A stretch of 64,000 nucleotides of DNA from a virus, in IMG/VR virus record IMGVR_UViG_3300025012_000045, positions 1 to 64,000 of that record; one strand, given 5' to 3'. Positions 33,098 through 42,508 of the stretch are shown in pieces. Both the position numbers and the translations under genes were made by a program. Position 1 is the stretch's first letter. Every line of letters begins with the position of its first letter. Below the pieces are notes generated by a model. It ran no database searches. It was given only the letters and a program-made list of their open reading frames with translations, and was not told the DNA's origin.

Positions 33098-36000
33098 TTA
33101 TATAGCAATAAATCTATTATCTGTTGTACGTTTAATGGTTCCTCTCTCTATTAATTCACTTATTAACGTGTCTCTTGTACTAGTTGGATTAGTTTCCAAT
33201 TCTTTATCAATTCTCCATTCTGCAAGTTCAAAAGAATTTTCTTGATGATTAGCATAAAATTTACTTGAAATTGCATTTTGTAATTGAGTAATTGGTTCTT
33301 TTAAACTTGCTCCGCCTATAATATTACAGTTTATGTTAACATTACATAACATTGGTTGTACTCCACTTCCTTCTGGATTTAAATCCCATATTAAAGGATC
33401 ATAAGAAAAACCAATATTATTAATTATAATTCTACAATTAAAAAAATCACCAATTCTTAATACACAAACTGGCATCCTACCAAATACACTATTTTTTGGT
33501 AAATCTTCATCTTTTCCATTACTTGATGTTGTAAATGGTTTTCCTTGTCTTGTACATTGATGTAAAAATGTTAATCTTTTATTAAAATCTTCTGGAGTTT
33601 GAGAGTGAAATCCGGGATGAAAATAATCAATTTTTTGTTTATATGAATTAAATACAAATGGGTCATTTTCTTTTAATTCTTTAAAATATAAACACTCACC
33701 ACCTATAAAATTGCCAGCTCTTTGTTCATTTAATTGTTTTTCAATATTATCAAGTTTATCTATAAGTAATTTTTTTTCTGTTTGATTTAATTCTTCAGGA
33801 TCAACATTTGGATTTATTTCTAACCAAACTTTAACAAATCTTTCTTTTATTTGGTTTTCAGTATTTTTATTTTCTTTTAATTCATCACCCCCCTTACCTA
33901 AATTACTTTCTATAATCGTATTAATATTTGAATCATCTTGTTTTGTTTTACTATATTCTTTAAATGTGTCGCCTCGTTCCTCTAAAAATTTTTTAACAGC
34001 GTTTATTCTACTTTTTGCTAATTTATTATTAAAATCATCGCTTCCAACTTTACTTGTATGGCCTTCCAATTTTAAATCATAATTTTTGGCATCACTACTA
34101 TTATTTAAAAATGTAACTAAATCTGAAGCATCATTTTCTATATTTTTATTTAAATCTAATGATGGAATTCCATTATATGATGAATCAAAAGTATCTTGAG
34201 ATTCTTTATCAGAATGATCAAAATAAAATTTAATCGAATCTGATTCTGATTTTCCTGGTCCTGTATATTTCTCAAGTTCAATATTTGTTTCTGGTTGTTC
34301 CAGCGATTTAGATATTTCTTCTTTTTTAACATCCAGTTTATTAATATCTTCTTGAGATAACGGCCTTGCTTGGGTTTTTGATGGTTCATCGGATCCAGCA
34401 AAAAAAGTATCAGCATCATTTCTATTTGAATCAATATTTGATCTTAAATTTGATGGATAATCAACAATCAATTTAAATTGAAAGTTTAATGTTCTTTCAG
34501 AATTATTATAAGTATAAACTGGTTCACCACGAGCAATAAAATCCGTTCTTTCCCAACTTGCATTTATGTTTTCATCCAATCCGATATCATAAGGTGGAAA
34601 CCACATAATTCTTCCTTTATTTGGGCCAATTTCACATAATGGTAAACTCTGTAAATCATCAATATCCCATGCGAGATTTTCAATTGAAAACATCATCGGT
34701 TTCATATTTACATCTATCTTTTTGTCCTTATTGATTCCATTAAAAGGTCCAACTGGATGTATTCTTGGTATTCCTATATTATTTAATACAGAATTAGTTT
34801 TTAAATTACTTAAATTACCTTCTCTTATTAGATAATGGTTGGAACTTCTTATTGCTTTTTTATATGAATCATATTGATCCGTTTTAATCCATGATCTGGT
34901 AATAACAACTTTACCATCTTTTAATTTTAAAAGTTTTCTACCTTTCGTTTCTTGTTTATCGTCTAATTCCATCTCTCCATGACCGAATTTATGGCTTATT
35001 CTTTTGCCAACAGCATGTCCACTATCAACAATATCTTGTGTAAATTTTAATAATCCTCTCCAACCAGTACCAGCAAGTTCTTCACCTCTACCTTGTTCCC
35101 ACCCTCTTAAATCATCTGATGATTGTTGTAAAGAATCTTTTAAATTTTGTTTAAAAAAATTATCAACTTGTTTTTCTGTTGGAAACCCTAAAGAATCTTC
35201 TAATCTTTGTTGTGGGGATAAAGCATTTCCAATTCCTTTATATTTTGGATCATTAATTACTACATGTTTTCCTGTAACATCTGTTGGAACATAATTTACA
35301 GGGTCATAACTATGAGGTAGTGTTGTTTGAGTATCGCTTGTTTCATTTTTATTTGGAAATAACCATTTATTTATTTTACCAATAACTTTTGTTAAAAATC
35401 CGCCAACACCAAATCCCTCAATTCCTTGTGGACTATATATATTTTGTTCAATATTTTGTTTTAATAAACTAATTTGCCCAGAACCAGTTCTTTTAATTAA
35501 TTCTTCTGGTGTAACAAATGATTTTTGACCATATATATCTTCCAAGGGATTTTTATTTGATTCAAAACCAGTAAATAAATTAACATAATATTCAGTATCT
35601 CTTTCACCAGAGGGTAATTTTGTAATAATAAATTCTTGAGCTGGTCTAATAAGAGGTTCTTTTGGTCCTAATCCTATTTTTCCAGCAATAAATCCACCAA
35701 GATTAATTGTTGGCAATAAATTTTTTGTTAATTGACCAGCAACTCTTCTTGTAAATTCCAATACCAATCTTGAATTGGCAATCTGAATCATTGGTGTTTT
35801 TGGTCCAACCCCCAAAAATCTACCTAAAACAGTATTTTCAAAATTAACCAAACTTCCCAAACCTATCTGACTTACCACATCTTTTAATATTGGGGGGGAT
35901 TGTTGTTCCATTGTGAATAAATCATATTCATTTGTAGGCTTCCATAAAACATTTTTTGATAATTGTTCATTTGCTAGAGTTTCCAAATTACTTCCTGCCA

Positions 36001-36145
36001 ATTCTGTATTTAGTTGAACAGTAGTCTGATCTGAATTAATTGTATCATACTCATTACTTTTTGTAAACTTATTTACATTGGTTACACTTGAACCGTGAGG
36101 ATTAAGTTTTGTTGAATCTTGTTGTATTTGTGAACCGTGTGGCAT
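33098..36145 (-). CDS. Large baseplate protein with OmpA-like domain, 1015 aa
   Basis: The middle region (NLAWDIDDLQSLPLCEIGPN, SERTLNFQFKLIVDYPSNLR) looks like a baseplate/tail-tube-initiator protein of large myoviruses. Residues about 640-770 form an OmpA/MotB-like peptidoglycan-binding domain: FYFDHSD, then LKLEGHTSKVGSDDFNNKLA, then KSRINAVKKFLEERG. The domain would anchor the tail tip to peptidoglycan during infection. The C-terminus resumes a structural fold (GRMPVCVLRIGDFFNCRIII). A late motif lies upstream. Confidence 0.7.
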   Translation of the reverse strand: MPHGSQIQQDSTKLNPHGSSVTNVNKFTKSNEYDTINSDQTTVQLNTELAGSNLETLANEQLSKNVLWKPTNEYDLFTMEQQSPPILKDVVSQIGLGSLVNFENTVLGRFLGVGPKTPMIQIANSRLVLEFTRRVAGQLTKNLLPTINLGGFIAGKIGLGPKEPLIRPAQEFIITKLPSGERDTEYYVNLFTGFESNKNPLEDIYGQKSFVTPEELIKRTGSGQISLLKQNIEQNIYSPQGIEGFGVGGFLTKVIGKINKWLFPNKNETSDTQTTLPHSYDPVNYVPTDVTGKHVVINDPKYKGIGNALSPQQRLEDSLGFPTEKQVDNFFKQNLKDSLQQSSDDLRGWEQGRGEELAGTGWRGLLKFTQDIVDSGHAVGKRISHKFGHGEMELDDKQETKGRKLLKLKDGKVVITRSWIKTDQYDSYKKAIRSSNHYLIREGNLSNLKTNSVLNNIGIPRIHPVGPFNGINKDKKIDVNMKPMMFSIENLAWDIDDLQSLPLCEIGPNKGRIMWFPPYDIGLDENINASWERTDFIARGEPVYTYNNSERTLNFQFKLIVDYPSNLRSNIDSNRNDADTFFAGSDEPSKTQARPLSQEDINKLDVKKEEISKSLEQPETNIELEKYTGPGKSESDSIKFYFDHSDKESQDTFDSSYNGIPSLDLNKNIENDASDLVTFLNNSSDAKNYDLKLEGHTSKVGSDDFNNKLAKSRINAVKKFLEERGDTFKEYSKTKQDDSNINTIIESNLGKGGDELKENKNTENQIKERFVKVWLEINPNVDPEELNQTEKKLLIDKLDNIEKQLNEQRAGNFIGGECLYFKELKENDPFVFNSYKQKIDYFHPGFHSQTPEDFNKRLTFLHQCTRQGKPFTTSSNGKDEDLPKNSVFGRMPVCVLRIGDFFNCRIIINNIGFSYDPLIWDLNPEGSGVQPMLCNVNINCNIIGGASLKEPITQLQNAISSKFYANHQENSFELAEWRIDKELETNPTSTRDTLISELIERGTIKRTTDNRFIAI

Positions 36146-36151
36146 TAAAAG

Positions 36152-36170
36152 TATTTTTATATAAATATTT
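36152..36170 (-). promoter_or_regulatory. Candidate late promoter motif
   Basis: Minus strand AAATATTTATATAAAAATA, 6 bases before the ATG at 36145. It is back to back with a host-type plus-strand promoter. Confidence 0.5.
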
Positions 36171-36199
36171 GTTTTTTTAATTTATTTTACTTATCTTTG
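36168..36199 (+). promoter_or_regulatory. Bacteroidota-type promoter
   Basis: TTTG (36168-36171), 20 bases, TATCTTTG (36192-36199). It could drive a leader transcript ahead of the second promoter at 36268. Confidence 0.65.
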
Positions 36200-36267
36200 T
36201 ATTATTAAAATGTAAAACATGGAATCAAAAAGAAAATGGTATAAAAATAAAAAAAATCACTTGGGGC

Positions 36268-36298
36268 TTGACTTTGTCATTTATTATGTTTATCTTTG
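36268..36298 (+). promoter_or_regulatory. Promoter for the 90-aa gene
   Basis: TTGAC (36268-36272), 18 bases, TATCTTTG (36291-36298); the same spacing as the promoters at 4812, 45281 and before the tRNA. Confidence 0.75.
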
Positions 36299-36344
36299 TA
36301 TTTTAAAATTAAATAATTTATTAACTAAAACAAAAAATAATAAA

Positions 36345-36617
36345 ATGACAGCAACAATCAAAAGAGTGCCAAAAGAAACAAAATTGGCAAGAATTATTGG
36401 AAAAAATCTTCCAGATGATGTTCTCACATATTTGAGAAAGAACCCTAAACAAGTTTACACAAACTTTAGAAGGGGGACTTCCATATTTGGAAGAAGAACA
36501 CCTGATGTTTCTCCAGTAACAGTAAAGAGGGTTTTAAAGGATAGAAAAACTATCCGTAAAGAGTGGGAATCTCTTTATACCCCAACACAACTTAGAACGT
36601 TTTCACTTTATAATTAA
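36345..36617 (+). CDS. Small basic protein, 90 aa (paralog of 63303-63734 C-terminus)
   Basis: Starts MTATIKRVPKETKLARIIGK. The frame is open upstream to 36219, but two promoters lie in that extension, so ATG 36345 is chosen. YLRKNPKQVYTNFRRGTSIF followed by GRR and KEWESLYTPTQL aligns with YMRKNPHQVYKNYKKKKYVF and KIWKELYDREQL in the protein at 63303. Basic and possibly DNA-binding. Function unknown. Confidence 0.7.
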   Translation: MTATIKRVPKETKLARIIGKNLPDDVLTYLRKNPKQVYTNFRRGTSIFGRRTPDVSPVTVKRVLKDRKTIRKEWESLYTPTQLRTFSLYN

Positions 36618-36650
36618 TTTTTTAAGTTTCATGGTTTTTAAGTTGGTTAG

Positions 36651-36690
36651 ACCCCCACTCTTTAATTAGTTTGGGGGTTTAATTTTTTAT
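36651..36690 (+). terminator. Intrinsic terminator
   Basis: Stem ACCCCCA (36651-36657) with TGGGGGT (36672-36678), then TTAATTTTTT. It ends the 36345-36617 transcript. Confidence 0.75.
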
Positions 36691-36700
36691 TAATAGAATA

Positions 36701-36732
36701 TTTGGAAATGTGATTTATTTTACTTATCTTTG
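36701..36732 (+). promoter_or_regulatory. Consensus promoter for the 36761-37924 gene run
   Basis: TTTGG (36701-36705), 19 bases, TATCTTTG (36725-36732). Confidence 0.8.
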
Positions 36733-36760
36733 TAATTAATTAACTAAAAACACAAAAAAT

Positions 36761-36934
36761 ATGAAAACAATACAAATTTCAACAGTGGAAAATATTCTTC
36801 TTAATATGCAAGGAGGATTATTACCAAAAGATTTAACAAAAAAAGAAATTAATCTTTTAAAAAAAGAGTATGGTGAAAATTGGTTTGAAGAATTGGGATA
36901 TAATGAACCAGAATATAAAAAACCAAAATATTAG
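36761..36934 (+). CDS. Small acidic protein, 57 aa
   Basis: ATG 36761, TAG 36932-36934. Starts MKTIQISTVENILLNMQGGL and ends ELGYNEPEYKKPKY, with helices in between. It follows a consensus promoter by 28 bases, with the typical A-rich Bacteroidota leader. Unknown function. Confidence 0.55.
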   Translation: MKTIQISTVENILLNMQGGLLPKDLTKKEINLLKKEYGENWFEELGYNEPEYKKPKY

Positions 36935-36942
36935 ATAACACT

Positions 36943-37245
36943 ATGAAATGGATATTATTTATCTTATCAATAATTATTTTTGGAAGTTTATTATCACTTT
37001 ACCAATCATTTATTATATTGGAGATTTCAAGGTATTTTTCCATTGGTTTTATCTCACAATTCACAATTTTTCAAATTTTTGCTATTTTATGTTTAATTAA
37101 TATAATAAATTACAAACATAAAGATAAAGAAACAAAACCATTTACTGGGCAAGTTCAAATGGCCATTAAAGACCTTACTGAAAAATTTATAAATCTTTCA
37201 GTAGGTTGGCTAATTATATATGTGATATCATTAATAATATTATAA
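36943..37245 (+). CDS. Membrane protein with three predicted spans, 100 aa
   Basis: Hydrophobic segments near residues 3-22, 34-55 and 83-100 (the last SVGWLIIYVISLIIL), with a charged loop KHKDKETKPFTGQ. No family recognised. It is the second gene of the promoter 36701 transcript and could act at the host membrane. Confidence 0.6.
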   Translation: MKWILFILSIIIFGSLLSLYQSFIILEISRYFSIGFISQFTIFQIFAILCLINIINYKHKDKETKPFTGQVQMAIKDLTEKFINLSVGWLIIYVISLIIL

Positions 37246-37248
37246 AAA

Positions 37249-37560
37249 ATGAAAGAGTTTTACTATACATATTCGAGAAAACATAAATTATCTGTGGTAG
37301 GATATGTCAATAAAAAAGAAAATAACTTCCAAATTGGAATTTCCAAATGTTCAGATAAAGATGAATATAATAAAAAATTTGGTAGAGAGATAGCAAAAGG
37401 AAGATCAATAAAAAATCCTTTTTCAATATTTAGTTTGGATAATAAAGAACAACCTGAACTTCTTCAAATACTTTTTGATACAAGGGATACAATAATTGGA
37501 AAATCTGATAAATATATTGAAACATGGAAAAAATATAAACTTTTAAGTAAAATAATATGA
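37249..37560 (+). CDS. Hypothetical protein, 103 aa
   Basis: Starts MKEFYYTYSRKHKLSVVGYV. An alpha/beta pattern with a basic middle (KFGREIAKGRSIKNPFSIFS). It overlaps the next gene by 4 bases (ATGA). Unrecognised. Confidence 0.6.
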   Translation: MKEFYYTYSRKHKLSVVGYVNKKENNFQIGISKCSDKDEYNKKFGREIAKGRSIKNPFSIFSLDNKEQPELLQILFDTRDTIIGKSDKYIETWKKYKLLSKII

Positions 37561-37841
37561 AATTATTAGATAAAATAAAAAAATTAAAAGAGGGGGGTTT
37601 AATTACAGAAAAGGAATATAATGAGATTAAACAAACCCTTAAAAATCAAGGTCTTCAGGATTTAACAAAAAATGATTCTTATAATGTTGATAATCATGAA
37701 CTACCAGAACAAGGGAAATTAACAAATCACGAACAAAAAATAATTAATAAATATAAAGATAAAGGAATTGATTTTACAAATCTTGTATTAATCTTAAATC
37801 AATTTGAAAAAGAATACAAGGAAAAATATAATAAGAAATGA
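37557..37841 (+). CDS. SHOCT-like small protein, 94 aa
   Basis: The first 30 residues (LLDKIKKLKEGGLITEKEYN, then EIKQTL) match the short SHOCT helix-turn-helix oligomerisation motif. The remainder is a charged helix. A similar LLKDKVITQQEFDGLKEEIL segment is in the protein at 42010. It probably forms oligomers or links to other proteins. Confidence 0.6.
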   Translation: MKLLDKIKKLKEGGLITEKEYNEIKQTLKNQGLQDLTKNDSYNVDNHELPEQGKLTNHEQKIINKYKDKGIDFTNLVLILNQFEKEYKEKYNKK

Positions 37842-37924
37842 AAATAATTCTTTGGATAATTGTTTTTATTTTGATTATAGTTCTGTTATTTGGACGTGAT
37901 GATGATTTCATGGGTTATTCTTAA
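37838..37924 (+). CDS. Single-span membrane peptide, 28 aa
   Basis: The ATG overlaps the stop of the SHOCT-like gene (ATGA). MKIILWIIVFILIIVLLFGR is one membrane helix, followed by DDDFMGYS. Size and coupling suggest a real small membrane peptide. Confidence 0.45.
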   Translation: MKIILWIIVFILIIVLLFGRDDDFMGYS

Positions 37925-37935
37925 CCTACTAACCT

Positions 37936-40308
37936 TTATTTATTATAATAAACTCTTTCAAATTGAACTTCTGCAACGGTAGATGCTGTTTTTTTACCAA
38001 CTACAGTTGAATCCATCTCCGCAGTAAAATCTATATTTAATGCAACATTTTTATCCTTAAATTCAACCTGAAGAGGTCTTGAACCAAATAATTCACCCAA
38101 ACCACCAAAAGCACTTGCTGCAATTGCCATATTTCTTAATGATTCTGCAGTTTGTCTTATTTCTTTTAATTTACTTGAATCTATTGCATTTACTGATGTT
38201 TTAATTGTATCAAAACCCTTACCAATATTTGGAATGTTTGCCTCAGATAATGTTTTCATTGCACCCCCAACAACCCATAACGAAGCACCCATCGCTGCCA
38301 GACCAGCAACTCCAGCACCAAATATAAGAGCACCAATTCCACCAGTCGCAGTGAATGTTAAACCCAAACCATAAATTGCAGATGTTAATCCTAAAATTGC
38401 AGTACCAGCAATTCCCAATGTTTCCCAACTTATACCTTCAAATTGTTGTAATGCTAAACCAACTAATGATAATCCGCCGGCAGCAATAGAAAGTATTGCT
38501 GCCCCTTTAACTATTCCACCAAAACCAATTCCACCAAATAAATTTCCAATAATGCCACCTTTAGGCATACCTTTTGACATTGCTGAAAATTTACCCATAT
38601 TCTTACCCATTATACTCATTTGTAAATTCATTTTTCCCAAAGAGATTAAAGAACTTAATATTGTTCCTCCAAACATTGTAAATGCACCCATTGCAACAGT
38701 ACCAAACATAATAAATCCTTTACCTAAACCACTAACACCTTCTGTTACTTTTTGAATCCAATTTGTTACTTTATTTAATCCACTTAATAATGGTAAAAAT
38801 GCACTTTTTATTGTGTTTGTTAAATTAATCCAAACCGCTTGAAAATCTTGGGTATCTTTTGCCCTTTGTTCTATTGATACTCCAGCAGATTTAAATGAAT
38901 CAAGTTCTGTTTTTGATATTTTACGAATATCTATTGCTCTTTTTGGATTGAACGGATCAACAATTTCAAATATTTTTAAATCTTTATTCCACTCAGCCTG
39001 ACCTTCAATTAAATTTTTATATTCTTTATTTGTTCTAGCAAATCCAGGAATACTTTTTTGCATAATATTAATTTGTGCTGTTCTTCTGGCTTGCTCTGCA
39101 AGTTTTTCAATAGGAATTGATGTTGCTTCTGAAATTATTTTTAATCTATCAAATCCAGTGCTAAGAATCTCAAATTCTCCTTCTTTATTTAAAATAGAAA
39201 TATCTTTTGTCATTTCTTTTATCATTTCGGCAAACTGTTTAGGAGAATTCCTTGCAGCAAAAAGAAGCTTAAATGGATCAGCAACAGCACTTGCGGCACC
39301 ACCTGCAAGACGAAGTTGGGCTGAAAGTTCTACGACTGATCCAAGATATCTTCCTTTTTCCATTGAGCTTAAAGTATCAGAAACATCCATTTTAAATTTG
39401 GTTGAAAATACAACAAGTTCAGATAATTCTTTTATTCCTCTTTTAAAATGAAATTTTGATAATGCTGAAAAATTATTTGATATTGATTTTAAAATTTTAT
39501 CAGCATTTAATGCCATTCTTTCTGAAGTATTTAATACATTTTCTATTTCTTTATTTGCTCCCATTGCATTAACGCCAATTTCAGAAAATTTTGCAGCCAA
39601 TCTTCCAGCCTCAACATTCCCAAGAGACGTTCCAGCTGCGAGTTCTGCAATAAATTTTTGAGACTGCTGTGTCATTAATCTGGCACGGCCACTTTCATCC
39701 GCATAAGAGGTTATCATTTCAGTAATATCTTTAAGTCCCTTTCCTAAATTTCGAACTTCAAAGGTGGTATTAGCAACAGATTCCTGTAATATTTTTGATT
39801 TTTGACCTGATATTGCAAGTTGAAGATTTGTTTGTTTTACTGCTTTTTGTTGTTCAATTAAATGACTTAATATATATTTTACTGAAAGTTCTTTTTCTAT
39901 ATCAAGACCAGATAATTCTTTAGTTACTAACCACATAGAATTTAATCCAGCCCCAATTAACTTTCCTAATGTTACTTGTTTACTTAAAGAAGATAATCTT
40001 GTATTATCATACCGTATAAGATATGATACAGTATCAAGTTCTTTCTCTAAATTTTCTAATTTTTTAGTTTGAGTTTTTAATTCTTTACCTTTTAATCCTT
40101 TTAATTTTTCTTGTTGTTTATTTGCTTGTTCGTTTAATGACACCCATAACTTTTGTTGTATATTAATTTGTTCATTTAATTTAGATATATTTTTTTGAGT
40201 GTTAAAATATTGATTTAAATTCATAGCAATATCTTTTGAATATTCATTTTCTTGTTTTAATAAATCAAGTTTTATTTTTAACTCCCTTATATTTTTTTCA
40301 TCTGCCAT
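37936..40308 (-). CDS. Tail tape measure protein
   Basis: 790 residues. The N-terminal ~150 residues are coiled coil (LNEQINIQQKLWVSLNEQAN). A long helical middle follows, and several hydrophobic glycine-rich segments lie at about residues 520-690 (GALIFGAGVAGLAAMGASLW), typical of tape measure proteins that set tail length and may form a channel at DNA entry. The C-terminus is a short beta domain (LQVEFKDKNVALNIDFTAEM). A late motif lies upstream. Length would suggest a moderate tail if it is the only tape measure. Confidence 0.75.
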   Translation of the reverse strand: MADEKNIRELKIKLDLLKQENEYSKDIAMNLNQYFNTQKNISKLNEQINIQQKLWVSLNEQANKQQEKLKGLKGKELKTQTKKLENLEKELDTVSYLIRYDNTRLSSLSKQVTLGKLIGAGLNSMWLVTKELSGLDIEKELSVKYILSHLIEQQKAVKQTNLQLAISGQKSKILQESVANTTFEVRNLGKGLKDITEMITSYADESGRARLMTQQSQKFIAELAAGTSLGNVEAGRLAAKFSEIGVNAMGANKEIENVLNTSERMALNADKILKSISNNFSALSKFHFKRGIKELSELVVFSTKFKMDVSDTLSSMEKGRYLGSVVELSAQLRLAGGAASAVADPFKLLFAARNSPKQFAEMIKEMTKDISILNKEGEFEILSTGFDRLKIISEATSIPIEKLAEQARRTAQINIMQKSIPGFARTNKEYKNLIEGQAEWNKDLKIFEIVDPFNPKRAIDIRKISKTELDSFKSAGVSIEQRAKDTQDFQAVWINLTNTIKSAFLPLLSGLNKVTNWIQKVTEGVSGLGKGFIMFGTVAMGAFTMFGGTILSSLISLGKMNLQMSIMGKNMGKFSAMSKGMPKGGIIGNLFGGIGFGGIVKGAAILSIAAGGLSLVGLALQQFEGISWETLGIAGTAILGLTSAIYGLGLTFTATGGIGALIFGAGVAGLAAMGASLWVVGGAMKTLSEANIPNIGKGFDTIKTSVNAIDSSKLKEIRQTAESLRNMAIAASAFGGLGELFGSRPLQVEFKDKNVALNIDFTAEMDSTVVGKKTASTVAEVQFERVYYNK

Positions 40309-40320
40309 AATATAAAACTA

Positions 40321-40340
40321 TTTTTTATATAAATATTTTG
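40321..40340 (-). promoter_or_regulatory. Candidate late promoter motif for the tape measure gene
   Basis: Minus strand CAAAATATTTATATAAAAAA, 12 bases before the ATG at 40308. Confidence 0.5.
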
Positions 40341-40428
40341 TTAAATTTTTTTTATAAAAATTGGTTTTTTTCTATTTTACGATATATTTATAATATACAG
40401 TTAAATAACTATAAAAACATATATTAAG

Positions 40429-40602
40429 ATGAATAAATATAAAACAAAGAAAAGAATTAATTTAACAATTGATAAAGAAATATGGAAAATATTTAATATA
40501 TTATCAGAAGAAAAATCAATTAACAAGAGTAAATTTTTTCAAAATTGTTGTAAAATATTTATTGAAAAAAATAAGAACTATGATATTAACAAAAAAAGTT
40601 GA
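40429..40602 (+). CDS. Ribbon-helix-helix regulator-like protein, 57 aa
   Basis: KKRINLTIDKEIWKIFNILS followed by EEKSINKSKFFQNCC has the beta-strand, helix, turn, helix pattern of CopG/Arc-type DNA-binding dimers. It overlaps the homing endonuclease gene start by 23 bases, so it could control endonuclease expression or bind the same DNA. Confidence 0.6.
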   Translation: MNKYKTKKRINLTIDKEIWKIFNILSEEKSINKSKFFQNCCKIFIEKNKNYDINKKS

Positions 40603-42013
40603 AGTAAAAATTAATAATAGTGCAATAAATTATTATAAAAATTTAGGATATAATGTTAAAACGGGGCAAGTAATTACCATTCCAATCAAACATTTATCAA
40701 AAGGCAGTAATATAAAAATAAAAGTACAATGCCAAGAATGTGATAAAATAAACACAACTGGATATAGTAGTTATAACAGACAGATTAAAAAACATGGATA
40801 TTATACTTGTAAAGGCATATGTAGTACAAAAAAAATTATAAAAACGAGTCTTGAAAAATATGGAACAAAAAATCCAGCGCAATCTGACAAAGTTAAAAAT
40901 ATAACAAAAAAAAATAATATGAAAAAATACAATGTTGAATATATAATGCAAATAGATGAATTTAAAAATAAAATGATTAATACAATGTTTAATAGATATG
41001 GGGTTAGTAGTTTTACACAAACAGAAGAATATATTATAAAAACCAATGAAACTAATATGAAAAAATATGGAGTACCTTGGTCACTTCAATCTGAAAATAA
41101 TAAAACAAAATCTAAACAGACTAAAAAAGAACTGTATGGCAATGAAAATTATAATAATCCAGAAAAAAGAGATCAAACAAATATAGAAAGATATGGAGTA
41201 AATACCCCATTACAAAATAAAGATATTAAAAATAAAATAGAAATTTCTAATATAAAAAAATATGGTTCCAAATATCCAATAACCACGCCAGAAATCAAAC
41301 AAAAATCAAAAAATACACTATTTAAAAATTTTGGCGTTAAAAATACTTGGGATTCAAAAGAAATTAGTGATAAAGGAAGAAAAACTAAAAAAGAACTGTA
41401 TGGGGATGAAAATTATAATAATCCAGAAAAAATATCAAAAACACTTCTTAATAAAACAGAAGAAGAAAAACAAATATCAGTAAAAAAAAGAAAAAAAACT
41501 AAAGAAAAATTATATGGAGATCCTAACTATAGTAACAGAAAGCAATCAGAAAAAACTTGTTTAAAAAAATATGGAGTAAAAAATGTGTCTCAAGATATAA
41601 TAATATATAAAAAAATATTATCTAAATTATTTACAACAAAAAATTACATTTTACCCTCTGGCAAAATTGTTAAAATTCAAGGATATGAAAACATAGCATT
41701 AGATTTATTGTTAAAAATTTATAATGAAAATGTTCTGGTAGTTGAAGATAAAAAAATTGAAGATATTATAGGAAAAATATATTATATAAAAGAAAACAAT
41801 AAAAAAGGAAGATATTTTCCAGACATTTATATTATTTCAGAAAATAAAATAATTGAAGTTAAAAGTGATTATATTTTTAAACTTGATAAAAATAATAATT
41901 TATTAAAAAAACAAAAATGTTTGGAAATGGGAATAAATTTTGAATTTATGATTTTTAATGGTAAAAAACAACTATTAACTGAACAAGAGGTTAATAGTTT
42001 AATTAATACTTAA
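40580..42013 (+). CDS. Homing endonuclease-like protein with YGV repeats and PD-(D/E)xK nuclease core
   Basis: 477 residues from the ATG at 40580. The N-terminal module VEVKINNSAINYYKNLGYNV with CQECDKINT resembles the start of the HNH insert in the methyltransferase. The middle has about nine copies of a KKYGVxxxxQ-type repeat (probably DNA-binding). The C-terminus has a PD-(D/E)xK-like core: GRYFPDIYIISENKIIEVKS (Asp, then E-x-K). It sits alone between the tape measure gene and the minus-strand 42010 gene, as freestanding homing endonucleases do. Confidence 0.75.
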   Translation: MILTKKVEVKINNSAINYYKNLGYNVKTGQVITIPIKHLSKGSNIKIKVQCQECDKINTTGYSSYNRQIKKHGYYTCKGICSTKKIIKTSLEKYGTKNPAQSDKVKNITKKNNMKKYNVEYIMQIDEFKNKMINTMFNRYGVSSFTQTEEYIIKTNETNMKKYGVPWSLQSENNKTKSKQTKKELYGNENYNNPEKRDQTNIERYGVNTPLQNKDIKNKIEISNIKKYGSKYPITTPEIKQKSKNTLFKNFGVKNTWDSKEISDKGRKTKKELYGDENYNNPEKISKTLLNKTEEEKQISVKKRKKTKEKLYGDPNYSNRKQSEKTCLKKYGVKNVSQDIIIYKKILSKLFTTKNYILPSGKIVKIQGYENIALDLLLKIYNENVLVVEDKKIEDIIGKIYYIKENNKKGRYFPDIYIISENKIIEVKSDYIFKLDKNNNLLKKQKCLEMGINFEFMIFNGKKQLLTEQEVNSLINT

Positions 42014-42387
42014 ATAGACAATTTTCTTCCCAACAATCTTTCAAGCCTTTTATCCCCCGCAGCCCTTCCTGTTAATTCAGTAATTAAATCATCAACCACA
42101 TCAGACATATTTTTATTTGATTGTTGGGATATTTTAGGACGATTTGCAATCTCATCAATAGTTGGGGCATCATCATAATAATCAGGACCTTTTTCTGATT
42201 TTTCTTTTCTTATTGCTGATAGTTCTTTTGCATGATTTTCCATTTGAATATCCTCAGAATTCAAAATTTTTACATTTTCATCAGAAGATTTCAATATTTC
42301 TTCTTTAAGACCGTCAAATTCCTGTTGGGTAATAACTTTATCCTTTAAAAGTTGTCCCAGCTCCGTTAATTGTTCAATTTTTTTCAT
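42010..42387 (-). CDS. SHOCT-like helical protein, 125 aa
   Basis: Starts KKIEQLTELGQLLKDKVITQ, a SHOCT-like helix-turn-helix. The middle is a charged region (SEKGPDYYDDAPTIDEIANR) and the end is helical and basic (GRAAGDKRLERLLGRKLSI). Its stop overlaps the end of the endonuclease gene by 4 bases. Its promoter-leader is duplicated before the CAP gene. Confidence 0.6.
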   Translation of the reverse strand: MKKIEQLTELGQLLKDKVITQQEFDGLKEEILKSSDENVKILNSEDIQMENHAKELSAIRKEKSEKGPDYYDDAPTIDEIANRPKISQQSNKNMSDVVDDLITELTGRAAGDKRLERLLGRKLSI

Positions 42388-42430
42388 TGTTTTTATGTTT
42401 TAATTATTAAATAAATATCATTTTATAGTA

Positions 42431-42461
42431 CAAAGGTAAGTAAAATAATTGACATTTCCAA
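42431..42461 (-). promoter_or_regulatory. Promoter, one of a duplicated leader family
   Basis: Minus strand TTGG (42461-42458), 19 bases, TACCTTTG (42438-42431). About 90 bases including the leader to the ATG at 42387 closely match 44157-44235. Confidence 0.75.
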
Positions 42462-42488
42462 GTAAAAAGTGAATTATTTTTAAAATAA

Positions 42489-42506
42489 ATAGATATTTAT
42501 ATAAGA
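42489..42506 (+). promoter_or_regulatory. Candidate late promoter motif
   Basis: TAGATATTTATATAAGAA, 2 bases before the ATG at 42509. Confidence 0.5.
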
Positions 42507-42508
42507 AT

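Noticed and set aside
36619-36700. Possible small RNA after the 90-aa gene
   Set aside because: The only structure is a simple terminator hairpin; no promoter lies between the stop codon and it.
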